Source of the DNA: Rhizobium sp. P40RR-XXII
GTDB taxonomy: Bacteria; Pseudomonadota; Alphaproteobacteria; Rhizobiales; Rhizobiaceae
Direction of reading: 5' to 3'
Assembly (NCBI RefSeq): GCF_012641405.1
Contig: NZ_JABAII010000021.1
Coordinates: forward strand, 1-64,000
DNA length: 64,000 nucleotides
Made by a program: the position numbers and the translations under genes. The notes under the pieces were generated by a model that did not search any database, was not told the DNA's origin, and worked only from the letters and a program-made list of their open reading frames with translations. Shown piece after piece: positions 44,134 through 52,470 of the stretch (position 1 is its first letter; each line of letters starts with the position of its first letter).

Positions 44134-45456
44134 TCATTGACACGCGGCCAGAACGCCGTCGGCTATCGCGATACAGCGCCCCATCGCACGGTCTAGAATT
44201 TCCGGAGGCGCGCTCATATCTTTCGCCATGGTCGGAGCCTGGCGCAAGTGTTCGGCAAACATGGCAAGCGTAGCTACGAGCGCACTCTGCTCAGCAGGAT
44301 CAGGCATCAATTCGCCGCAAATGTGCTTCCAATCGGGAAGATGATCGCGACCTGCGTCACGCATCATGGCCCAGCGGGTGGAACGGACGATCCCCTCTTT
44401 GGCGAGCCGCATTGGCGCGAAATCAAAGAGCGGAGACAGGCGGATCGTGCCGTCCTGGTGTTTGCTTAATGCGGAATTCCGGCCGTGATTGTCGGGATTG
44501 CCAAGCGCGAGGTTGGCGATATCGCGCTTCAGGTATTCGACAATGTCCCCGAAGGGATTGGCCGAGTATTGGCGCAGAACGTCGATATAGGCCTCATGCG
44601 TGCCGACATGGCCGAAATCGGCAACCCCGATCGCGGACACGAGGCTTTCCTGCCCCAGTCGGACGGTTCCGACACCTTCTTTTTTCATCCGGTCGAAACG
44701 GGGAATGATCAGAACGCCTTCGGCGTAGGTCGAGTGTTCGTTGACATTCAGGCCGATCTCTTGAGCTATCCGCGAATAGAGGGCTTCGCCTTCGAGAATC
44801 AGGCGGTCCACAGGCTCGTTGCTGCGGACCAGCTTGACGATGACGTGGCGCACGGCCTCATCATCGGTCACGAAGCTGTCAGGATAATAGAGACCGTCAT
44901 TCGCCTGGGTCATTGAGACCTTCGGCCATTCGCCTTGCAGGCCGCTTGAGCCGGAGGCGAGCATTCCAAAGCGGTCGGCGACTTCCATGAAGCGATCTGA
45001 TCGTTCAAGGATTTCCGCCTCTGTAACCCCTTGGCGCTCAACACCGCGCAGCCGTTCCGTTTCGGCCTCGGCCGGTTCCTTGATGCGGATATTGCCTATG
45101 CCGCCCGTTGCCGATCGCAGAAGCAGCGATAGATCGGAAGCGCGCGAGCCTTCAGCAAGGCCGAGGTGCTCGGCAAGCTTTCGCCTTGCATGCCCCTGGG
45201 GCATAAGATCCAAGAGGAAGGGCGGCCAGCTGCGGCTATATCGATTTTCCAGATCAACAGGATAACGGACTGACAAGGCGCGATGGTCGCGGACCGGTTT
45301 TCCGGCCGCGAATTCCGCCGACGCCACGGTGACGAAATAGTCGAGATCGTAATCGACGATCGACGCGCCCTTGAAGCCGGCCGCGTCGTCCTTCAGTTCT
45401 AGCGTCGCGGCGTGATGCCACTCACCATCAAAATGGGTTTGGAGCGTTAGGCGCAT
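44134..45456 (-). CDS. hipA: HipA-family serine/threonine kinase toxin
   Basis: The 440-residue protein keeps the HipA kinase features: catalytic loop LALGNPDNHGRNSAL with Asp and Asn, metal-binding Asp in LSPLFDFAPM, and an N-terminal HipA domain ending with SWPPFLLDLMPQGHARRKLAEHL. In E. coli HipA phosphorylates glutamyl-tRNA synthetase and causes persistence. No truncation is visible. AAGGG precedes the ATG. It is codirectional with hipB downstream, and the operator-like repeat lies 43-72 bp upstream. Confidence 0.92.
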   Translation of the reverse strand: MRLTLQTHFDGEWHHAATLELKDDAAGFKGASIVDYDLDYFVTVASAEFAAGKPVRDHRALSVRYPVDLENRYSRSWPPFLLDLMPQGHARRKLAEHLGLAEGSRASDLSLLLRSATGGIGNIRIKEPAEAETERLRGVERQGVTEAEILERSDRFMEVADRFGMLASGSSGLQGEWPKVSMTQANDGLYYPDSFVTDDEAVRHVIVKLVRSNEPVDRLILEGEALYSRIAQEIGLNVNEHSTYAEGVLIIPRFDRMKKEGVGTVRLGQESLVSAIGVADFGHVGTHEAYIDVLRQYSANPFGDIVEYLKRDIANLALGNPDNHGRNSALSKHQDGTIRLSPLFDFAPMRLAKEGIVRSTRWAMMRDAGRDHLPDWKHICGELMPDPAEQSALVATLAMFAEHLRQAPTMAKDMSAPPEILDRAMGRCIAIADGVLAACQ

Positions 45457-45498
45457 TAATTGACCCTTTCAATGGTTCAAATAATGCATTTTTTCAAG

Positions 45499-45528
45499 TT
45501 ATTCAACCCATCAAAGTGGGTTGAATAA
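45499..45528. promoter_or_regulatory. Perfect 12-bp inverted repeat upstream of hipA
   Basis: TTATTCAACCCA (45499-45510) and its exact complement TGGGTTGAATAA (45517-45528) surround a 6-base spacer. It lies directly upstream of hipA, where HipB-type antitoxins bind to repress their own operon. A hairpin terminator for the preceding small gene is the alternative, but there is no T-run in the hipA direction. Confidence 0.7.
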
Positions 45529-45534
45529 TTGCCC

Positions 45535-45726
45535 TCAGAACTGCCAGGTACCGAAGCGGTGATTGAATCTTCTGATCCGGCTGACCATCTTCCGGCCACG
45601 CAACGCACTACCGCAGGCGAACAGCATGAGGGACAGGCTCAGCGCGGGCGTCAACCAAGCATCGGAGCCGCTTCTCCCATCAAACACAATGAGCAAGACA
45701 GCTCCCATTGCAGCGAAGAAGACCAT
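45535..45726 (-). CDS. Small membrane protein, 63 residues, unknown
   Basis: The frame has two hydrophobic segments (FFAAMGAVLLIVF and WLTPALSLSLMLFACGSAL) and a basic tail (RGRKMVSRIRRFNHR). It follows the 47-residue gene by 18 bp and precedes hipA. No strong ribosome-binding site. Not recognised. Confidence 0.45.
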   Translation of the reverse strand: MVFFAAMGAVLLIVFDGRSGSDAWLTPALSLSLMLFACGSALRGRKMVSRIRRFNHRFGTWQF

Positions 45727-45744
45727 TCCGAAATCGTATTGCGT

Positions 45745-45888
45745 TTAAAGGCTCGCAAGCCGGGCCGAATCCTGGGCATAGCGCAATTGCCTCGCCAACC
45801 TTCGCTTTTCTGATGCCAGTTGATCGCGCTGGCGTCCGATCGCGTAGAAACCATGTTCGTTTTTCTTTTCAAAGCTCGACTTACTCAT
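45745..45888 (-). CDS. Small basic protein, 47 residues, unknown
   Basis: The frame encodes MSKSSFEKKNEHGFYAIG followed by a charged helix (RQRDQLASEKRRLARQLRYAQDSA), probably coiled. GAGGT lies seven bases before the ATG, and the ATG overlaps the upstream stop as ATGA, implying coupled translation. It is too short for most callers. Not recognised. Confidence 0.5.
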   Translation of the reverse strand: MSKSSFEKKNEHGFYAIGRQRDQLASEKRRLARQLRYAQDSARLASL

Positions 45889-46186
45889 ATCGCTGACCTC
45901 AGATATTTTTCTGCAATTTCCTCTGTTGACCTGCCACTGCGAATTTCCTCCAAAACCATCGGGACTCTAATCGCAGCCGGATGAAACTTCAGTGGCAGGT
46001 CACCGCGAAGCAAGCTGTCCAGCCTTTCAGCGACATCGCCCCATGCCGATGGCTACCATCACAGACGATCAAATGCCCATATCGCCATTCGACAATCAAA
46101 GGCGGCAAGCGTTGTGCATCGACAAGACCAAGAGCGATGCTTTCGATCCGCTCTTTCCAAACGTCCGTGGGAACGCGGTAGATCAT
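45885..46186 (-). pseudogene. ParB/sulfiredoxin-fold-like gene, probably frameshifted
   Basis: From the ATG at 46186 the frame runs MIYRVPTDVWKERIESIALG and contains LIVCDGSHRHGAM, the DGxHR core of ParB-like nuclease or kinase folds, but stops at 45989. In the next frame the open sequence continues naturally (DSLLRGDLPLKFHPAAIRVP, then MVLEEIRSGRSTEEIAEKYL) to a TGA at 45887 that overlaps the following ATG. A single frameshift near codon 57 would restore about 100 residues. It starts as ATGA overlapping the upstream gene's stop. Confidence 0.5.
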
Positions 46187-46583
46187 CCCGTCTTCAGGTC
46201 CGCGACACCTTGCAGGCTTGAAAGCTCAATGAAGACGGGGTTGGCCTGACGGGCAATCGAAACTCGCCTCAACCACGTGCTGGTAAGAAGCATCGAGGTG
46301 GAGCGAAGGACGGCTATTGTGCCATTCAACGCGAACCGGCACGGTCGTATTGGACCGTATGCAGGATAATAGCATACGGCCCAGCCGCAAGACGTCGAGC
46401 AATCGTATGGTCCGTGTAGTCGTCGGGCAGATCAGGGTGACCCTCATCACGCAAATAGATTTGAAAGTAGTCGGCAAAAACATTGCCCTGAAACAGGACT
46501 TTGAAGTTGGAAGCCCCAGCATTCACCGAACCGATCATTGAAATTCCTCCGGTGGCCAGAAATGTGCCGCGAGTTACGGTCAT
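46183..46583 (-). pseudogene. Unknown soluble protein, frameshifted (ComJ-like pattern)
   Basis: Three consecutive frames carry parts of one protein: FQIYLRDEGHPDLPDDYTDH and AIILHTVQ, then TTVPVRVEWHNSRPSLHLD and HVVEASFDCPSGQ, then NPVFIELSSLQGVADLKTG ending at 46183. AGAGG lies before the ATG at 46583. The DEGxPDLPDDYT and VEWHxSRP patterns recall a family annotated as competence ComJ-like, from memory. Two frameshifts make it a pseudogene of about 133 codons. Confidence 0.55.
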
Positions 46584-46630
46584 TTGTTTGCCTCTTTCGC
46601 CATATTCTTCTGGCGGACCAGCGCGGCTCC

Positions 46631-46888
46631 TTAATCGAATTGTTCACCGTGTCCTATCTGCTCGCGAACAGCGTTGCCGATTGGCGGATCATCAGCAGGA
46701 TCTGGGTCAGCACTGTTGGCTTTATCGAGAGAACGGACTGCCTCGACCAGTGCGACGAGTACCTCTCGAGTACCCCACCCCGCTTGGTTTGCTGAGGCGA
46801 TGACTTCTTCCAGGGCGTCTTTGGCCGCCACCTTCAATTCCTCGATGCGCTGCTCTAAATCCTGGGCTCGTGGGCATGGAAACGGCAT
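46631..46888 (-). CDS. Small helical protein, 85 residues, unknown
   Basis: AGAGGAG lies six bases before the ATG. The product has one long charged helix (LEQRIEELKVAAKDALEEVIASANQ), a WGTREVLVALVEAVRSLD helix and an acidic Pro-rich tail. Such short proteins are common in rhizobia, without known function. The frame is open further upstream to 47323, but that part lacks protein-like character. Confidence 0.65.
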   Translation of the reverse strand: MPFPCPRAQDLEQRIEELKVAAKDALEEVIASANQAGWGTREVLVALVEAVRSLDKANSADPDPADDPPIGNAVREQIGHGEQFD

Positions 46889-47271
46889 GGTCGGCTCCTC
46901 TTGCTGCGGAGGTAACCCGTGGGACATCGGTCGGTTCCGTCGTCTCAACGGATCTTCAAATAATCGCAGAAAAACCTTCCAATACCAACGAATATCTGTC
47001 GTTTCCCAAGGCGATTCGGACGCTGCGCTCGGCGCCTGAATTTGATCACATGGATGCAGGAGTCGGGAGAAGAGTCGTGCCCATGGCTGATTTTTGTCTG
47101 AAGAAAACGGCTTGATAAGTAGCGTTGAGCGAAAAAGCGGAGTCGTCTGCACCGGACGACGCAGCAGCGCGTTGGATTGCCGTCTTGATGCGCGCCTTGC
47201 TACGGAAGCCCCACGTGCGTCGTTTGGTTCATCGATTTCGGCAGCCATGTCTTTGAAAGCAACCATACCCC
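46889..47271. other. Degenerate stretch, no gene
   Basis: The minus-strand frame upstream of the 85-residue gene is open but its codon content and lack of a start site suggest chance. Nothing else is recognised up to the kdgK-like fragment. Confidence 0.45.
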
Positions 47272-47349
47272 CGTCACGAAGGCCACACTCGCCGCGACAC
47301 CCAGCAAATGCGCGATATGCCATGCTGTATTGAATTTGTCACCGGCGTA
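47272..47349 (-). repeat. 78-bp duplicate of an internal piece of kdgK
   Basis: This segment matches 53296-53373 at 76 of 78 positions. There it encodes residues about 31-56 of the KDG kinase (GDTFNTAWHMAHLLG region). Here it stands alone, joined to a broken HIT gene on one side, with no other kinase sequence. It is a fragment of a second kdgK-like gene or a short gene-conversion tract. Confidence 0.88.
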
Positions 47350-47756
47350 GCCTCCAACTCTTCCAGTGAAGCAGCAGGAGTTGGCCTGAAGGTGAGCCCT
47401 TCCTGGGCAATGTACAGCCTTGCCGCAATATCAGTTTTCTCTCTCATCGGCACAACATGAGCGTGCACATGTGGAATATCGCCCCCTGAGAAAAGGAAAA
47501 CGACACGATCTACGCCGTAAGTTTCTTTTGGGCACGCGCGATCCTTTGCCCTGTGCAAACTAGCTCGCCCGCAAGGTCGGCTGGCAAATCATCGAAATAG
47601 TTGAAATGATCGCGAGGGGTGATTTGAACATGCCCACGACGGATCGGAGAGGTATCGAGGATACGCCAGTAACTCAGGGCTTTCCAAAATGGGGACGCAT
47701 GAAATCCGATTGTTCGCGATGTCGCAAAAGAGGCACGAAGAATTCTTTCCGGTCAT
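47350..47756 (-). pseudogene. Broken HIT-family gene
   Basis: From the ATG at 47756, with GAGGAAATT upstream, the frame encodes SCLFCDIANNRISCVPILESPE and then shifts; the next frame continues WRILDTSPIRRGHVQITPRDHF and DLPADLAGELVC; a further shift leads to VDRVVFLFSGGDIPHVHAHVV with the histidine triad. The gene then runs into the kdgK fragment at 47349. Two frameshifts and a replaced 3' end make it non-functional. Confidence 0.82.
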
Positions 47757-48057
47757 AATTTCCTCGCCCGCGCAGCTATAGGCGGTTAACGATATCAAGC
47801 ACCGAACCCGATGTTCAACCCAAAGAAGCCAGCGCTACTTGTGAACAAATAGCACTCGCTGAAACGTCCGTGCCGGATGATCCAAGGATGCATGTGCTTG
47901 TGGGAAGATCTTGCGCTTTACTGATGGGGCTATCAACAATTGGCGACGAGCACGATCTCAATCGAATTTGTCGCGGCACCCCGCCGCATATGGAGTTTAC
48001 ACGGCCTCTGCCGTCACTTACGGGAATGCCAGCCATCTGGATTAAGGGGAACCGGTG

Positions 48058-48666
48058 ATGTTGATCACCCAAAGCGACTACCATCGGATTTACCGGGTCA
48101 TCAACAGCCTGTTGGTCAACGAAAACGCCAATCCCGCCACGGCTTCGATGTATTTCAGCACCTTTGGGGCCTTCATCCTCGAACATCACTTCAAGGTGAA
48201 GGCAAAGGCAAAAAGCGGGCTCGCGGCCTACAACCTCGACGGAAAGTACATCCTCTTCGCAGACCAGCGCGACGATGGTTACGTCTCTGGCGCTGGTGAG
48301 AATTTCCATTGCTGGGTCGAGGCTGACGATTGGGCGATCGATTTCATGGCCCCTACGTTCTCACAGAGCACCCCGGGTTTGGCGATTCCGCCGAAGATGT
48401 TTCAGCGGCCGCTCTCATCGATGCGCTCGTCCATCAATGATTTGAGCCAGTCCGGCGACTTCTTCTATCGTGCCGAACCTGATGCAACGAGCCGACGTTT
48501 CGCAGACTGGCGCAAGAATCCGATGATTGGAGACCTCGCCAGCCTCGCAGCGAACTGGTTCCGGAAATCTCCCAGAAAGATGCAGACATCAATCACAGTG
48601 CGGCATCAGGATGGAAAATCCAACGCCGTACCACTCATCGGCAACTCCCTTGTTGGTGCTTGGTAA
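48058..48666 (+). CDS. DUF2026-family protein
   Basis: The 202-residue product begins MLITQSDYHRIYRVINSLL and contains FGAFILEHHFKVKAKAKSG, ENFHCWVEADDWAIDFMAP and later FFYRAEPDATSRRFADW. The HCWxE and WxIDFMAP elements are what I recall of DUF2026, and a Cys/His pair followed by Asp recalls a transglutaminase-like fold. AAGGGG lies upstream; ATG 48058 rather than GTG 48055 is chosen. Function unknown. Confidence 0.7.
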   Translation: MLITQSDYHRIYRVINSLLVNENANPATASMYFSTFGAFILEHHFKVKAKAKSGLAAYNLDGKYILFADQRDDGYVSGAGENFHCWVEADDWAIDFMAPTFSQSTPGLAIPPKMFQRPLSSMRSSINDLSQSGDFFYRAEPDATSRRFADWRKNPMIGDLASLAANWFRKSPRKMQTSITVRHQDGKSNAVPLIGNSLVGAW

Positions 48667-48806
48667 TCGTGGCACGAACGCGTCCCCACGCGATTGAAAT
48701 GTCCTTGTGTTCCCCTTGAATTTTCTCGCGCACGGTGGCTGCATGATGGAGTGCCCCTCGCCCAGATACGACGGCAATAAAGGGCTGTTTCTGGAGGACA
48801 CGGATC

Positions 48807-49178
48807 ATGCGCTTGAATCAAGTGACGGTAACGATGCCCGACCTCGATGCAGGCTGGAACTTTTATTGCACTCTTGGCCTCAAGCCTGTCGTCGATGCAC
48901 GTCCCCACTATGCTCGATTCTTATGCCCGGACGGCGACAGCACGTTTTCATTGCACCAAGGCGAGAGCGCCGGTCGTGGGACTACGGTGTATTTTGAATG
49001 TGACAATTTGAATGAGACGGTCAGCCAACTGCAGAAGAAAGGGCTTCAATTCACAAGCCCGCCCGAAGATAAAAGCTGGTTGTGGCGAGAAGCCGAGCTG
49101 TTTGATCCTGGTGGTAATCGCGTCCTGCTATACTTTGCTGGGCAAAATCGCATTAACCCACCATGGCGTATCAAATAG
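48807..49178 (+). CDS. VOC (glyoxalase/bleomycin-resistance)-family protein
   Basis: The 123-residue product has the paired beta-alpha-beta-beta-beta pattern: LNQVTVTMPDLDAGWNFYCTLGLKPV in the first module and VYFECDNLNETVSQLQKKGLQF then AELFDPGGNRVLLY in the second. GGAGG lies before the ATG. Metal-binding candidates are weak. Substrate unknown. Confidence 0.85.
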   Translation: MRLNQVTVTMPDLDAGWNFYCTLGLKPVVDARPHYARFLCPDGDSTFSLHQGESAGRGTTVYFECDNLNETVSQLQKKGLQFTSPPEDKSWLWREAELFDPGGNRVLLYFAGQNRINPPWRIK

Positions 49179-49309
49179 CTTGTTTTGGAAGACTGACTTG
49201 CTCCACTTTTCCACGGACGAAGGTATTTAAGCTGAAGCGGCGAATTTCCGCGAAATTGAAACAGGCCGCATAACGTCAACCGATTGGTGGCAATTCCAGG
49301 CATTCGAAA

Positions 49310-49792
49310 ATGGTCATGAAACACCGACGCCAGTCTGCCTGGCAATTCCTTTTACTGCCCTTGCGGCTCATTATAGCCGTGTTCGTTGTCATCAGCGAAA
49401 TCGCCCGGCCCGTTTATCGGCCGCTCGTGAATTGGTTTGCTTCGCTTTCCATCGTAAAGCACTTTGGCGAGTTTGTGGGTTCACTGCCGCGAGCCGTCAT
49501 TCTTGTTCTCTTTGTGGTTCCGCTCGCGATTGCCGAGCCCCTGAAGATTTATGCATTGGTCGTGATCGCCCGGGGCCATGTAATCTCGGGGCTGGTCATA
49601 ATCGCACTGGCCTATCTGATGAGCTTTCTCCTAGTTGAGCGCCTGTTCCACGCGGGCCGTGAGAAACTGCTAACCTATGGCTGGCTTAAGTGGATTATGG
49701 ACCGCGTTGAGATCGTTCGAAATTGGATGGCCGAGATGAAGGAGCGGATCATGGCGTCCGTCCGCACTTGGCTTAGATCTCCCCGAAACTGA
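49310..49792 (+). CDS. Unknown membrane protein, 160 residues
   Basis: Two or three hydrophobic segments are visible (FLLLPLRLIIAVFVVISEIA, AVILVLFVVPLAIAEPLKIYALVVI, VISGLVIIALAYLMSFLLV), followed by an amphipathic basic C-terminus with Trp residues (WLKWIMDRVEIVRNWMAEMKE). Not recognised. No neighbour gives a clue. Confidence 0.65.
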   Translation: MVMKHRRQSAWQFLLLPLRLIIAVFVVISEIARPVYRPLVNWFASLSIVKHFGEFVGSLPRAVILVLFVVPLAIAEPLKIYALVVIARGHVISGLVIIALAYLMSFLLVERLFHAGREKLLTYGWLKWIMDRVEIVRNWMAEMKERIMASVRTWLRSPRN

Positions 49793-50236
49793 TAAGCCAA
49801 AAGTAGTGGCAGCCGACTAGGGGAACCCAGATGCAGGCCTACCGACAGGCGACATTTTGGGAAAGGTGCAGGGCGAGCTTCTGACACTCGCCAAGCCGAA
49901 CGGGTGGCGCGTTCTTGTCTGGGTGAATCGAGCGGTCGCGTAACCGTCGATAAGAAGTTGGGGTTCGAACCGTCTGGACAACCCCAAGAGACCAGATGAG
50001 GCTTGATCTTGCCAATGCTGGCGAGGCGGTAAGCGGAATAGATGCAAATGGCGCGTTCCCGCTATCCATTGCAGTCGTCTACATGGCATAGTCCTTAATC
50101 GACGTCCGCAAGGAAATGCTCCGGAAGAGTTAGTTTGATCTAAATCAGGCAACGATTATATATTGTATGCTAGAAGCTACGGAGGCCATGGCGAAAGCCC
50201 GCCAGAAGTTGCATCTTCATCAGGGGCTGTTACATC
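49793..50236. other. Intergenic stretch upstream of the AraC gene
   Basis: The 444 bp hold no gene I can support. The AraC promoter should lie in the AT-rich part near 50135-50170. Confidence 0.45.
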
Positions 50237-51364
50237 GTGATAGCGAGGGAAACCGATACTTCCATCAAGCCGGCTGATTTCGTCGAGAGACGGAAATGGC
50301 CGCGTTTGTCGCAGGCGCCGCTATTTCCGGAAATGCAAGCTGCTACAGCCCCGGAATCCTTGTCGTTTTCGAACTTGGATTTGGCTATTGATCAGCAATT
50401 TGCGGCCTGGCAGCAATTCATGACGCCGTTGATCGACATCCACATGCCAGAGCGCCTCCGCATCGGTGATGCATTTCCCGTGAATCAAATCGTCTGGAAT
50501 CTGGAAGGGGTGCTTCTCATCCAGCAGGACAGTCCCGCATTCAGCTTTGCGCGATCTGAAGAAAAAGTACGCTATAGCTCGATGGATCATTGGCAGGTCA
50601 CATTTTTGCGGACCGGAAAGACATGGGCGAGCACGAACGGGCGAGTGATCGAAAATGCCCCAGGTATGATGGAAATACGCAATTTGGGATGCCCCTTTTA
50701 TGGGAGATCTCTTGCCGGCCAGTCCCTCGCGCTTATTCTCCCACGTGATTTATTTGCGATCCATGGCGGACTCCCAAACGCCGACAGTAATATCGTATTG
50801 GGAGGAGAGCGCGTCGAACTTCTCCACAGTTACGTGGATCATCTCGAAACGAACCTCGAACGGCTGACCAAAAACGACCTCGCCGGCGTGAGGAACCAGC
50901 TTCGTGATACGATATTTGAAATCATGACGTCGCTGGCGCATGATCGCCTCGATAGTGATGCGACGCAAACTGGATTGATGACGCGGGCAAGGCAATTCAT
51001 CCAAGATAACCTCCATTCGACGTCCCTAACGCCGGAGAAACTCAGCCGAGAATTGGCCATTTCGCGCACCCGGCTTTACGAGATGTTTCAGACATCCGGC
51101 GGAGTATTGAATTACATTCGAAGAAGACGGCTTTTGGCTGCGCACATGGCGCTGAGCGATCCAGCCAATAGATTGAAGATTGGTGCTATAGCCGAACAGC
51201 TCAGCTTTGATTCCGCCGCCTCCTTCTGTCGCGCGTTCACCCATGAGTTCGGCTACAATCCCAGTGAAGTGCGCAAACATTCGGGGATGCACGAAATGGC
51301 GCATCCGATAGGCGCAAAAGACCTTTCGACGTTTAACGGCTGGCTCAGCTCCCTTGGGCTTTGA
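50237..51364 (+). CDS. AraC-family transcriptional regulator
   Basis: The 375-residue product has an N-terminal AraC-binding-domain-like region and a C-terminal pair of helix-turn-helices: LTPEKLSRELAISRTRLYEMF and IGAIAEQLSFDSAASFCRAFTHEFGYNPSEVRKHSG. The start is GTG. It converges on the sugar-oxidation operon, 31 bp from the aldolase stop, so it could be that operon's regulator, though its own promoter is far from the operon start. Ligand unknown. Confidence 0.9.
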   Translation: MIARETDTSIKPADFVERRKWPRLSQAPLFPEMQAATAPESLSFSNLDLAIDQQFAAWQQFMTPLIDIHMPERLRIGDAFPVNQIVWNLEGVLLIQQDSPAFSFARSEEKVRYSSMDHWQVTFLRTGKTWASTNGRVIENAPGMMEIRNLGCPFYGRSLAGQSLALILPRDLFAIHGGLPNADSNIVLGGERVELLHSYVDHLETNLERLTKNDLAGVRNQLRDTIFEIMTSLAHDRLDSDATQTGLMTRARQFIQDNLHSTSLTPEKLSRELAISRTRLYEMFQTSGGVLNYIRRRRLLAAHMALSDPANRLKIGAIAEQLSFDSAASFCRAFTHEFGYNPSEVRKHSGMHEMAHPIGAKDLSTFNGWLSSLGL

Positions 51365-51395
51365 CTGCGCCGGCTACCGGTGTGCGGGAATGCCT

Positions 51396-52295
51396 TCAGA
51401 CCTTCAATACGCTCGCCTTGTAAATTTCTTCGATCGTTTTCCCGAGACTGGCGTCGAACTCCGCGTCGCTCATCGTAACCCGCAGATCTTCCGTCAAAGC
51501 CCTTGAGAAGCTCGCGATCATGCCATGATTATGAGTGAGCTTTTCGCAGGCGTCGACACGGCTATAGCCGCCTGAGAGCGCGACGACACGAGCGACTGAC
51601 TTATGGTCGACGAGCGACTTGTAAAAATCCGCGACCGTCGGAATGGTCAGTTTGATCATGACATGCTGGTCCGGCGACAGAGCATCGAGTTCCCGGGCGA
51701 TCTCGTCGCGCAGGATGGCTTCCGCTTCGGTTTTCGTCGAGCTCTTGATAGAGACTTCCGGCTCGATGATCGGAACGAGGCCGTGGTCCAGGATTTGCCG
51801 ACCCACGACGAACTGTTGCTTCACCACGGCAGCGATCCCGGTCTTATCGGCATGAGCGATCACCGACCGCATCTTGGTACCGAAGATTCCCTTCTTCACC
51901 GCGCGCTCCAGCAGAGCGTCAAGATCGGGCATCGGCTTCATGAGCTGGACGCCATCTTCCTCGCCCGCCAATCCTCTATCGACTTTCAGAAACGGCACGA
52001 CGCCGCGGTCCTCCCAAAGGAACGACGGGACCGGTTTTCCATTCGCGTCTCCATCCATGGTCCTTTCGAAAAGGATGGCGCCGATCACCTTGTCACCGGA
52101 GAATGCGGGGGTCGTCACGATGCGCACCCGCATCTCATGCACAAGCCGGAACATCTCCTCCTCGCCGCTGTAGTCGGCATCGGAAATGCCGTAGAGACGC
52201 AAAGCGGCCGGCGTGGAACCACCACTTTGATCAAGGGCGGCGATGAACCCGTCCCGGCTGGTCATCTGCGCCATCATCCGTGCATCTGCTGCCAT
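51396..52295 (-). CDS. Class I fructose-bisphosphate aldolase-like protein
   Basis: The 299-residue product fits the short class I aldolase type: FIAALDQSGGSTPAALRLYG at the start, ILFERTMDGDANG, VPFLKVDRGLA and VMIKLTIPTV, which carries the Schiff-base Lys candidate, followed by ALSGGYSRV. The ATG at 52295 has AAGGGA six bases upstream; the frame is open further. As last gene of the operon after a KDG-type kinase, it probably cleaves a phosphorylated sugar or sugar acid, not necessarily fructose bisphosphate. Confidence 0.85.
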   Translation of the reverse strand: MAADARMMAQMTSRDGFIAALDQSGGSTPAALRLYGISDADYSGEEEMFRLVHEMRVRIVTTPAFSGDKVIGAILFERTMDGDANGKPVPSFLWEDRGVVPFLKVDRGLAGEEDGVQLMKPMPDLDALLERAVKKGIFGTKMRSVIAHADKTGIAAVVKQQFVVGRQILDHGLVPIIEPEVSIKSSTKTEAEAILRDEIARELDALSPDQHVMIKLTIPTVADFYKSLVDHKSVARVVALSGGYSRVDACEKLTHNHGMIASFSRALTEDLRVTMSDAEFDASLGKTIEEIYKASVLKV

Positions 52296-52470
52296 TTTCA
52301 TTCCCTTTGCGCTGCGTCCTAACGTGATGGCGTCGAAGTCCACACCCAAGGTTCCAAGGTTGATCAAATTCCCAGTTGCTTCCAAGCTCAGGGACTTTCC
52401 GAGTCACGACGCTGCAAACATACTTGCATCGTCGTGCCGACCCAATGCGTCTACGGCAGTTTCCTCAATA

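Noticed and set aside
46889..47323. Upstream extension of the 85-residue gene to 47323
   Set aside because: The AGAGGAG site fixes the start at 46888, and the extension runs through the kdgK fragment on a different frame.
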